Below, piece by piece: positions 1 to 5,293 of a stretch of 12,610 nt of DNA. The DNA comes from an uncultured Collinsella sp. (GTDB lineage: Bacteria > Actinomycetota > Coriobacteriia > Coriobacteriales > Coriobacteriaceae). The stretch is taken from the NCBI GenBank assembly GCA_958418185.1, contig CATZEP010000030.1:1-12610 (forward strand), written 5' to 3'. The notes under the pieces were generated by a model. That model was not told the origin of the DNA and ran no database searches. It saw only the letters and a list, made by a program, of their open reading frames with translations. Both the position numbers and the translations under genes were made by a program. Position 1 is the first letter of the stretch; each line of letters opens with the position of its first letter.

Positions 1-2
1 AT

Positions 3-29
3 ATCGAGCTCGTTGAGGTCGAGGACTAG
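3..29 (+). CDS. 3' end of an unidentified upstream gene (partial)
   Basis: An open frame enters from the left edge and reads IELVEVED before a TAG at 27-29. The next gene's ATG lies 3 bases after this stop and its GAGG ribosome-binding site (21-24) lies inside these last codons, which is the usual arrangement for coupled genes. Only eight residues are visible, so no family can be named. They do not look like the usual C-terminus of a urease structural subunit, but that is weak evidence. Confidence 0.4.
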   Translation: MELVEVED

Positions 30-32
30 TTG

Positions 33-611
33 ATGTCCGTGGACCTGGTAGCTACGGAGCGCTTGGGAAATCTCAACGACCCGTCCTATGAACTCCTGCT
101 TCGTCGGGAGCTGGGTGGCGTCTTTGAGGTTGACGAGCTGCTACTCGATTGGGACCAGGCTGATGCGCGCCTGTTTGCAGGCGTGACGGAGCTGGGGCGC
201 ACGGTGAATGCCCGGCTGGATGCCACTGATGGCGAGCGTCTTGCCGATGGTGACGTGCTCGCTATTGACCGCACGGGCACGGTGCCCGTAGTGGTTGTCG
301 TACGCCTGCGCAGCGCCGAGGTCTATTTGGTCGAAGTCGACCGCATGGATCCGATTGTGCTCGCACATGCGTGCTGGGAGATCGGCAACATGCATGCGCC
401 GCTCTTCCGGGGTGACTCGGATGATTATACCGTGCGCATGTATACGCCGGTGCAACCGGTTTTGGGTCGCATGCTCCGGGGTATTGGGGGCGTTCGACTC
501 TCGGTGGTCACACGCGAGCTCGATGCCAGTCGACGCTTTGCATCGAGCGCGGCGGATGTTGTTGTGAGTATGGCTCCCGACTTTACCATCGTAAAAAAGA
601 CGCGCGGCTAA
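33..611 (+). CDS. ureE: UreE-like nickel metallochaperone
   Basis: The 192-residue protein has the two-part layout of UreE. An N-terminal beta-rich part carries LLLDWDQADARLF, a GRTVNARL strand and an LADGDVLAID turn (about residues 37-80). A C-terminal metal-binding part carries DPIVLAHACWEIGNMHAPLF (about 107-126) and a VLGRMLRGIGG helix (about 144-154). The His of IGNMHAP matches the conserved metal-binding His of the family's LGNRH motif. UreE normally dimerises and hands nickel to the urease activation complex. The ATG at 33 is preferred to the TTG at 30 because GAGG at 21-24 is 8 bases from the ATG. The His-rich C-terminal tail of many UreE proteins is absent, and the R of GNRH is M here. 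The following gene is a phosphatase, not ureF, so the urease link rests on whatever lies to the left. A chaperone for another nickel enzyme is possible. Confidence 0.6.
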   Translation: MSVDLVATERLGNLNDPSYELLLRRELGGVFEVDELLLDWDQADARLFAGVTELGRTVNARLDATDGERLADGDVLAIDRTGTVPVVVVVRLRSAEVYLVEVDRMDPIVLAHACWEIGNMHAPLFRGDSDDYTVRMYTPVQPVLGRMLRGIGGVRLSVVTRELDASRRFASSAADVVVSMAPDFTIVKKTRG

Positions 612-619
612 GCGCGCGT
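590..619 (-). terminator. Terminator-like hairpin on the minus strand inside the end of the UreE-like gene
   Basis: Arms at 600-606 and 613-619 form a 7-bp GC-rich stem with a 6-base loop that contains the UreE-like stop codon. Read on the minus strand the stem is followed at once by CTTTTTTACG, a good intrinsic-terminator tail. No minus-strand gene lies just to the right, so it could only stop antisense transcription. The T-run is also simply the Lys codons of the gene end, so chance is a real alternative. Confidence 0.3.
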
Positions 620-624
620 ATGCG

Positions 625-665
625 CAAGACGGGCTTTGAGGGATTGCCATTCAAAGTCCGTCTTG
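625..665 (+). other. Long perfect hairpin between the UreE-like and HAD genes
   Basis: Bases 625-639 pair with 651-665 in a 15-bp stem (one G-T wobble) around an 11-base loop. It begins 14 bases after the UreE-like stop and ends 30 bases before the HAD start. There is no run of T on either side, so it is not a canonical intrinsic terminator. It may stabilise or process the upstream mRNA end, or act as a Rho-assisted stop. Confidence 0.6.
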
Positions 666-695
666 CTGTTGATGAAATGCTGTGGGGGAAAGCAT

Positions 696-1493
696 ATGGG
701 TCTTGAAGGAATCAGGCTGATTGCATGCGATTTGGACGGCACGTTGCTGCATCCGGGGGAGCGCGAGCCGCGTTCCGAGGCCTTTGAACTCATTGATGAG
801 CTGCATCGTCGCGGTATCGTGTTTATGCCGGCGAGTGGCCGTCAATATGCGAGCTTGCGCTATCTGTTTGCCCCGGTGGCCGATGAGCTCGCCTATGTAT
901 GCGAAAACGGCGCCCTGGTCATGAGCGAGGGGCGTGCTGTCGTCAAGCGCTCTATGGGGCGTGACCTGGCGATGGATATCGCGAATGCCGTGGTCGCCTA
1001 TCCCCATGCCGACGTGACCCTTTCGTGTGAGGGACACCTCTACACCATGAGCGGCAACGATGCGTTCGTCGATCATTTGCGCTATGAGGTCCACTGCGAT
1101 GTGGCGGTGGTCGACCGCCCCGAGGACATCGACGAGGACGTCATTAAGATTGCCTTCCAGACGCCCGAGGTGGATCAGCCGGCGGCCCTGGAGTATTTCG
1201 AGCGCCTCTTTAGCGACCGTGTTGACGTGATGACGTCGGGAATCGAATGGACGGACTTTATCGGTTTCGGTTCGGGCAAGGGCTCCGCGCTTGCCGATTA
1301 CGGTCGTGCCCTGGGTATTTCGCCCGATGAGATGATGGCGTTTGGCGACAATGAGAACGATCGCGACATGCTCAACGTGGTGGGCCATCCCTATCTGATG
1401 GAGAGCTGCAATCCCAGCATGCGCGGTGTCAATGACCGTGTCCGCTACGTGCGCACGGTTGAAGAAGAGCTGCGTCGTCTACTTGCTGAGTAG
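696..1493 (+). CDS. Cof-type HAD-IIB family phosphatase
   Basis: This 265-residue protein carries all four HAD motifs. Motif I is DLDGT with D12 (nucleophile) and D14 (acid/base). Motif II is ASGR with S47, followed by QYASL, typical of Cof proteins. K195 in GSGKGSAL is motif III, and GDNEND (217-222) is motif IV with the Mg-binding aspartates. The cap between motifs II and III is the alpha/beta C2 type. Such enzymes dephosphorylate sugar phosphates, flavin or pyridoxal phosphates in the cytoplasm, and the true substrate cannot be told from sequence. The ATG at 696 is chosen because GGGGGAA lies 5 bases before it and MGLEGIRLIACDLDG is a normal Cof start. The TTG at 636 would add residues from inside the upstream hairpin. 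The gene ends 14 bases from the convergent regulator gene with no terminator between them. Confidence 0.9.
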   Translation: MGLEGIRLIACDLDGTLLHPGEREPRSEAFELIDELHRRGIVFMPASGRQYASLRYLFAPVADELAYVCENGALVMSEGRAVVKRSMGRDLAMDIANAVVAYPHADVTLSCEGHLYTMSGNDAFVDHLRYEVHCDVAVVDRPEDIDEDVIKIAFQTPEVDQPAALEYFERLFSDRVDVMTSGIEWTDFIGFGSGKGSALADYGRALGISPDEMMAFGDNENDRDMLNVVGHPYLMESCNPSMRGVNDRVRYVRTVEEELRRLLAE

Positions 1494-1507
1494 GCATGTC
1501 TCAAAAT

Positions 1508-1888
1508 CTACCTACAGTTGGGGCAGAGGCCCTCGAAGATGGTGTAGTGCGAGGTGACGTTCCAGCCGATTTGCTCGGACGCCTTGGCGTCGAGCTGGGC
1601 ATCGAAGGGGAGCGGTACGTCGATGACGCGGCCGCACGAGGTGCAGATGATATGCGCATGCGGCTCGATCGTGCGATCGAAGCGGCTGCCGCCCGGCGTC
1701 TTGATGGAGAGGATCTCGCCGGCGTCGGCCAAGAGATTGAGATTGCGGTAGACCGTACCGCGGCTGATTTTGTCATCCTGCGCGCGCACGGCGTTGTAGA
1801 TCTCATCGGCGGTGGGGTGGTTATAGCTTTGGCGCACGGCGTCAAGAACCAGCTTCCGCTGCTTGGTGTTTCTTCTTTGCACCGCCAT
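1508..1888 (-). CDS. perR: PerR-type regulator of the Fur family
   Basis: This 126-residue protein is a Fur-family repressor. The winged helix spans about 1-70 (TADEIYNAV, then the recognition helix ISRGTVYRNLNLL at 41-53), and the C-terminal part is a dimerisation domain. Structural zinc is bound by two CxxC pairs, C82/C85 and C122/C125. The regulatory-metal ligands of Bacillus PerR have counterparts in H24, D71 (in SRFD), H77 and H79 (in HAH), and D90. An Asp at the last position, where Fur usually has Glu, favours a peroxide sensor that works by metal-catalysed His oxidation. The protein is about 20 residues shorter at the N-terminus than Bacillus PerR. An AGAGGCGAGG Shine-Dalgarno region precedes the ATG. 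A promoter and dyad at 1925-1953 could serve autoregulation. No peroxide-defence target (catalase, rubrerythrin) lies in the window. Confidence 0.88.
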   Translation of the reverse strand: MAVQRRNTKQRKLVLDAVRQSYNHPTADEIYNAVRAQDDKISRGTVYRNLNLLADAGEILSIKTPGGSRFDRTIEPHAHIICTSCGRVIDVPLPFDAQLDAKASEQIGWNVTSHYTIFEGLCPNCR

Positions 1889-1924
1889 GCGCCTCGCCTC
1901 TTTTCTATCAACGGTCGTAGGTAA

Positions 1925-1953
1925 ATGATACCGTATTTAGCACACAATACTAA
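1925..1953 (-). promoter_or_regulatory. Candidate perR promoter with an inverted repeat over the -35 region
   Basis: On the minus strand TTAGTA (1948-1953) and TATCAT (1925-1930) are 17 bases apart, a reasonable -35/-10 pair pointing at the regulator gene 37 bases downstream. The -35 is part of a 17-bp imperfect dyad at 1937-1953 (TTAGCA, 5 bases, TACTAA), where a repressor could block RNA polymerase. The dyad overlaps the stop codon of the acylphosphatase gene. It is not a perfect match to the Bacillus PerR box or the E. coli Fur box, so autoregulation is inferred from position. Confidence 0.4.
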
Positions 1954-2351
1954 TAACGAGGACTGAAACCGTCTTCGCTGGTAAGCGCGGCGCGGATTTG
2001 TGCGTCCTCGAGGCGAAAACGTATGCCCATTCGCTCATAGGAGGCATGGAGCGCCTCGAGGTGAGACAGGATATTCGCAGGCGCGCCTTGTACCTCCATT
2101 TCGACCGAACCGTCTTCCATATTGCGTACCCAGCCGGTGAGTGTGTGCGTCTGTGCGAGATTGGTGTTGGTAAAGCGAAAGCCGACGCCCTGGACTTGGC
2201 CCTCCCACCGCAGAAAATAGCGCTGCGGAGCGTTTTGAGTGGCTGCGTCGCTTGCTAGCACGGTAAGCCTGCGTCGCAGCTCGAGCTCAACGCCAGACGG
2301 TTTTTGAGGCTCTCGATTGATGCCGGAGAAGAACTTGTCAAAAAAGCCCAT
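1950..2351 (-). CDS. acyP: Acylphosphatase with an N-terminal extension
   Basis: The C-terminal two thirds (about residues 43-133) is an acylphosphatase domain. It contains GQVQGVGFRF with the phosphate-binding loop and catalytic R59, then GWVRNMEDGSVEMEVQG with catalytic N77. The enzyme hydrolyses acyl phosphates such as acetyl or carbamoyl phosphate in the cytoplasm. Stand-alone acylphosphatases are about 90-100 residues, so the first 42 residues (MGFFDKFFSGINREPQ and a charged helix) are an extra segment with no recognised function. The ATG lies 2 bases beyond the stop of the upstream oxidoreductase gene, so the two are probably translated together. No terminator separates this gene from perR. 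Confidence 0.88.
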   Translation of the reverse strand: MGFFDKFFSGINREPQKPSGVELELRRRLTVLASDAATQNAPQRYFLRWEGQVQGVGFRFTNTNLAQTHTLTGWVRNMEDGSVEMEVQGAPANILSHLEALHASYERMGIRFRLEDAQIRAALTSEDGFSPRY

Positions 2352-2353
2352 CG

Positions 2354-3460
2354 CTAGGCCTGCTTGACTGAATCGGCGGGGAAGGTAATGCCGGCCTGCT
2401 GACGCACGGCATCCATGATGCGCAGCGAGACCAGCGTGACATCGCGGTAGTGGCCGAGCTCATGGCGTCCCGCCGGGGTCTCCCAGATCTCTTCCTTAAC
2501 GTTATCGATGCCTCCGATGGCGGTGATAAAGTCTGCGAGTTCGTATTCCATAGTGTTGCTTGACTTGGGAAGGTCGAGCGCGCGGCCGTTGTCGTCCTGT
2601 TCGCGCGGTGCCTCGGTCGCCGAGCCGCGTACGACGTCGCCGCGATAGTCGATGCGGACGTTGCGGGGCGTGGACAGATGGTCGATCTGGATAGTGCCAC
2701 GCTCGCCTTCGATCTGCGAGGGCAGCAGGTCATTCGTAATTTTGGAGTGCGCGAGCTCGACGGAGATGCGGCCACCGCCGTAGCTGGCGAGGATGGAACC
2801 GCAGCCGTCGATGGGGCCATGGGTGAGCTCTTGCGTTGAGGGGTCGAGCAGCGTGGCCATGCTGGTGAGACCGGAGGGCATGCCGAAGATCTCGACCATG
2901 GGCTCGACGGTATAGACGCCGATGTCCATGAGGGAACCCGATGCCATATTGCAATCGAAGATATTGGTGGTGCGTCCCGCGAGAATCTCGTTGTAGCGCG
3001 AGGAATACTTGCCAAAGCGCAATGAGGCACGGCGGATGGGGGCAATCTCGCCCAGGGCGTCCTCGACGGCGTGGAAGGCGGGATCGTGGAGGGGACGCAT
3101 CGCCTCGAGGGCCACGACACCTGCTGCCTCGGCAGCGCGGAAGACTTCCAGCGCCTGCGCTTCGGTGGCGCAGAAGGGCTTCTCGACGATGACGTGCTTG
3201 CCACCGGCGATGCAGGCGAGCGCCTGCTCGTGATGGAGCGCGTTGGGGCTGCCGATGTAGACGGCATCGACGTCGTCGGCGGATGCGAGCTCGTCGAGCG
3301 CGGTGAAGTTGCGTTCGCCGCCGTGCTCGGCGGTAAAGGCGGCGCCGCGCTCGGTATTGCGCGAGAGCGTGCCTACGAATGTAGCCTGGTCGTTGGCATT
3401 GACGACTTGGATAAAGTCGTCGGTGATCATGGATGTGCCGATGGTTGCGATGCGCAGCAT
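2354..3460 (-). CDS. Gfo/Idh/MocA family NAD(P)-dependent oxidoreductase
   Basis: The 368-residue protein has an N-terminal Rossmann fold (MLRIATIGTSMI, residues 1-12) and the family's EKP motif (E93-P95, in HVIVEKPFCATEAQA), whose Lys takes part in catalysis or cofactor binding. A C-terminal alpha/beta domain follows, including GSLMDIGVY (175-183). Members oxidise or reduce sugars, inositols or dihydrodiols with NAD(P). Substrate cannot be deduced, though the fold order is like the dimeric dihydrodiol dehydrogenase branch. The glycine motif is atypical (GTSMI, not GxGxxG). The ATG at 3458-3460 has AAGGGGG a few bases upstream, and longer readings to the right run into the ribonuclease gene in another frame. 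It appears to head an operon with acylphosphatase (2-base gap). A second family member lies at 10867. Confidence 0.88.
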   Translation of the reverse strand: MLRIATIGTSMITDDFIQVVNANDQATFVGTLSRNTERGAAFTAEHGGERNFTALDELASADDVDAVYIGSPNALHHEQALACIAGGKHVIVEKPFCATEAQALEVFRAAEAAGVVALEAMRPLHDPAFHAVEDALGEIAPIRRASLRFGKYSSRYNEILAGRTTNIFDCNMASGSLMDIGVYTVEPMVEIFGMPSGLTSMATLLDPSTQELTHGPIDGCGSILASYGGGRISVELAHSKITNDLLPSQIEGERGTIQIDHLSTPRNVRIDYRGDVVRGSATEAPREQDDNGRALDLPKSSNTMEYELADFITAIGGIDNVKEEIWETPAGRHELGHYRDVTLVSLRIMDAVRQQAGITFPADSVKQA

Positions 3461-3533
3461 GTATCCCCCTTGCGTTGTTTGGCCTACAGGACGAGTGTAG
3501 CGCGGGAGGACACAAAAGCGTGTGAAAACGCCG

Positions 3534-4019
3534 TTACAGGTCGCTCTCGCTAAAGCCGGTGTCGATATCGAGGTTGGCTCCGTCGGCCGCGGTGGTGGCG
3601 AGCTCGTCGCAGCGCTCATTGAGCTCGTGGCCGGCATGCCCCTTAACCCAGATGAACTCCACCTTATGCTTGCTCTTTGCGGCAAGCAGGCGCTCCCACA
3701 GGTCGCGGTTCTTGACGGGCTGCTTGTTGGCAGTTTTCCACCCGCGCTTTTTCCAGCCGTCGATCCAGTGTTTGTTGAAGGCGTTGACGACGTATTGCGA
3801 ATCGGAATGGACCTCGACCTCGCAGGGGCGGTTAAGCGCCTCGAGCGCCACGATGACCGCCATGAGCTCCATGCGGTTGTTAGTGGTCTTGGCGTAGCCA
3901 CGCGAAAGCTCGGAGGTGAAGGTCTTGCCGGCGGGGTTGGTGTACTTGAGCACGGCGCCGTAGCCGCCGCGTCCCGGATTTGATCGGGCCGAGCCGTCGG
4001 TATAGATGATGACCTTCAC
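3534..4019 (-). CDS. rnhA: Ribonuclease HI
   Basis: The 161-residue protein is a normal-length RNase HI, which cuts the RNA strand of RNA-DNA hybrids. The four metal-binding acids are visible: D8 in YTDGSARSNPGRGGYGA, E51 in NNRMEL, D73 in HSDSQYV and D138 in NERCDELA. The catalytic His H128 is in GHAGHE. The basic handle region (WIDGWKKRGWKTANKQPVKNRDLW, about 85-108) is present, as in E. coli RNase HI. The start is a GTG at 4017-4019, preceded by GAAAGGAA. The overlapping ATG one base upstream meets TGA at once, so it is excluded. It is transcribed in the same direction as the flanking LysR and oxidoreductase genes, with gaps of 63 and 73 bases. Confidence 0.95.
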   Translation of the reverse strand: MKVIIYTDGSARSNPGRGGYGAVLKYTNPAGKTFTSELSRGYAKTTNNRMELMAVIVALEALNRPCEVEVHSDSQYVVNAFNKHWIDGWKKRGWKTANKQPVKNRDLWERLLAAKSKHKVEFIWVKGHAGHELNERCDELATTAADGANLDIDTGFSESDL

Positions 4020-4057
4020 ATGGTTCCTTTCGTTGGGTACGCTTCGTGTGAGTGACC

Positions 4058-4063
4058 ATTGTA
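4058..4063 (-). promoter_or_regulatory. Candidate -10 box for rnhA
   Basis: On the minus strand TACAAT sits 38 bases before the rnhA GTG, a good -10 hexamer. No convincing -35 lies 16-18 bases upstream. A short GC hairpin (4071-4075 with 4079-4083) directly after the LysR stop precedes it and has no T-run. Confidence 0.3.
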
Positions 4064-4082
4064 GCGCCATGCCCGCCGCGGG

Positions 4083-5021
4083 CTAGCAATCTACGATTTC
4101 TACCCCGTCTTCCGACAGCTGGTCGGCATGGATGATGCGGTTGAGCTCGTCGAGGTATTGCCGCAAGAGAGGAGAGGGCTTGCGCTCGTCGTGCATGATA
4201 TATCCTACGTGCATCGTTGGGGCGTCTGCTAACGGGATCGATGCCATACCCCACTGCATTTCATTGGAAAGGACACCGGTCGACAGGGTGTAACCGTTCG
4301 ACGTGATAAGTAAGTTAGTAAGTGTTCCGCGGTCCGAGATTCGTATGTTGCGGTCGCAAGGGATATAGCTAAAAGGTTCCTCGGCGTAATAGAAGGAGTT
4401 TGAGGTTCCCTGCTCAAAGCTGTAGCGCGTATAGGGCGTGAGGTCGGCAAGGGACAGCTGAGGGCGGCGTGCGAGTGGATGGCGCTCGCTAACGAAGACG
4501 TGGACCGTCGCGTCGAAGAGGGGGTGGAAGCTCGCGCGGGCGTCGGCGAAGGCCTTCTGCAGGACGCGGGTATTAAAGTCGTCCAGATAGAGGATGCCGA
4601 TATCGCTGCGAAATGCGCGGACGTCGTCGATGATCTGCGAGGTGGTGGTCTCGCGCATGATGAACTCGAACTTACTGTCGCGGCAGCGCTCGACGACGTT
4701 GACAAAGGCCTCGACCGAAAACGCGTAGTGCTGGGCCGAGATGGCAAGGCGCGCCTGGGGTGTACCGCCGTCCTCGTAGCGGGCCTCGAGCATATCTGCC
4801 TGCTCCACGCCCTGGCGCGCATAGCTCAAAAGCTCGGTGCCGTCGTTGGTGAGCGTGACGCCGCGGCTGGAGCGCGTAAAGATCTCCAGATGGAGCTCCT
4901 GTTCCAGGCTTTTGACGGCGTTTGAGATGTTGGACTGAGCGGTATAGAGGCGCTGAGCTGCAGCGTTGATTGAGCCGGACTCTGCCACGGCAATCAGAAA
5001 ACGAAGCTGCTGAAGGGTCAT
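4083..5021 (-). CDS. LysR-type transcriptional regulator, divergent from metY
   Basis: The 312-residue protein has the LysR N-terminal winged helix-turn-helix (MTLQQLRFLIAVAESGSINAAAQRL, helix-turn-helix about residues 18-38, then SLEQELHLEIFTR). A linker helix and a two-lobed effector domain (about 90-300) follow. Length is typical. Two ATGs are possible. The one at 5019-5021 is preferred because GAGAGG lies 9 bases upstream and MTLQQLRFL is the usual family start. The ATG at 5028-5030 would touch that ribosome-binding site. LysR regulators commonly control the divergent neighbour, here the sulfhydrylase gene, and repress themselves. The dyad at 5043-5059 fits both roles. The co-inducer (for example O-acetylserine, O-acetylhomoserine or homocysteine) is not deducible. 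Confidence 0.9.
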   Translation of the reverse strand: MTLQQLRFLIAVAESGSINAAAQRLYTAQSNISNAVKSLEQELHLEIFTRSSRGVTLTNDGTELLSYARQGVEQADMLEARYEDGGTPQARLAISAQHYAFSVEAFVNVVERCRDSKFEFIMRETTTSQIIDDVRAFRSDIGILYLDDFNTRVLQKAFADARASFHPLFDATVHVFVSERHPLARRPQLSLADLTPYTRYSFEQGTSNSFYYAEEPFSYIPCDRNIRISDRGTLTNLLITSNGYTLSTGVLSNEMQWGMASIPLADAPTMHVGYIMHDERKPSPLLRQYLDELNRIIHADQLSEDGVEIVDC

Positions 5022-5042
5022 CGACGCCATCCTCTCGATTGC

Positions 5043-5059
5043 TATCTACAAAACAGATA
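5043..5059. promoter_or_regulatory. Candidate LysR-type operator (ATC-N9-GAT dyad)
   Basis: TATCT-N7-AGATA is a perfect 5-bp dyad spanning 17 bp, containing both the T-N11-A pattern and the ATC-N9-GAT form known for LysR recognition sites. Its centre (5051) is about 66 bases before the predicted metY transcription start (about 5117), the classical position. It lies 21 bases upstream of the LysR start codon, where binding could repress lysR itself. Confidence 0.55.
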
Positions 5060-5081
5060 ACAGGTTAGCGCTTTTAAGTGA

Positions 5082-5110
5082 TTGACCGAGGGAAACAATG
5101 TTCGTACTAT
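5082..5110 (+). promoter_or_regulatory. metY promoter (-35 TTGACC, -10 TACTAT)
   Basis: TTGACC (5082-5087) and TACTAT (5105-5110) are separated by exactly 17 bases, a near-consensus housekeeping promoter. Transcription from about 5117 would give a leader of about 177 bases before the metY ATG, which contains the structured region and leader ORF below. Confidence 0.65.
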
Positions 5111-5127
5111 TCAAAACACACAAAGGC

Positions 5128-5239
5128 GGTAGGTAATTAAGCCGACCACGGAACCGGGATGCGAAAGGAGGCCCGCATATGAATTGCTTACCAAGACGAA
5201 TGCCGGGCTCCTGTTTGCGCCCGTCGGCGTGATCAGGAG
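5128..5239 (+). promoter_or_regulatory. Structured metY leader: candidate riboswitch or attenuator
   Basis: Four stems can be drawn. A: 5128-5138 with 5182-5192, 11 bp with two wobbles. B: 5167-5178 with 5200-5211, 11 bp with one bulge per arm, which would hide the leader ORF's Shine-Dalgarno. C: 5208-5239, 6 bp, a T/T mismatch, then 7 bp around a CGTC loop. D: 5141-5146 with 5223-5228. A and B interlock like an H-type pseudoknot. C competes with the end of B and with D. C is followed after about 8 bases by a pyrimidine-rich stretch (5248-5272) that ends just before the metY ribosome-binding site, so C could be a weak terminator. I do not recognise the SAM-I, SAM-IV or cobalamin consensus here. 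Confidence 0.5.
5179..5232 (+). CDS. 17-codon leader ORF upstream of metY
   Basis: A short frame reads MNCLPRRMPGSCLRPSA. AAAGGAGG (5164-5171) lies 7 bases before its ATG, one of the best ribosome-binding sites in the window. The peptide has two Cys (codons 3 and 12) and an internal Met (codon 8). Codons 2-5 lie in stem A and codons 11-18 in stem C of the leader RNA, so ribosome position would change which stems form. Together with metY downstream this suggests a leader peptide sensing cysteine or translation state. Two spaced Cys codons are fewer than in classical attenuators. Chance occurrence is possible, but the ribosome-binding site argues against it. Confidence 0.5.
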   Translation: MNCLPRRMPGSCLRPSA

Positions 5240-5293
5240 ACAGCGACTTACTTCTCTCTTTTTATTTACTTTTGTTCGATCAAGGAGATCATC

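Noticed and set aside
651..1388. Minus-strand open frame (245 codons) opposite the HAD phosphatase
   Set aside because: It is His/Arg-rich with no domain and lies wholly within a gene that has all four HAD motifs.
1496..1924. Plus-strand open frame across the PerR-type gene
   Set aside because: It is antisense to a complete Fur-family protein and has no motif of its own.
3522..3983. Plus-strand open frame (153 codons) across the RNase HI gene
   Set aside because: The RNase HI protein on the minus strand has all catalytic residues; this frame is its antisense shadow.
5111..5293. SAM-I, SAM-IV or cobalamin riboswitch upstream of metY
   Set aside because: The hallmark core sequences were looked for by eye and not seen. 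The leader is structured, but I cannot place it in a known family without a covariance search.
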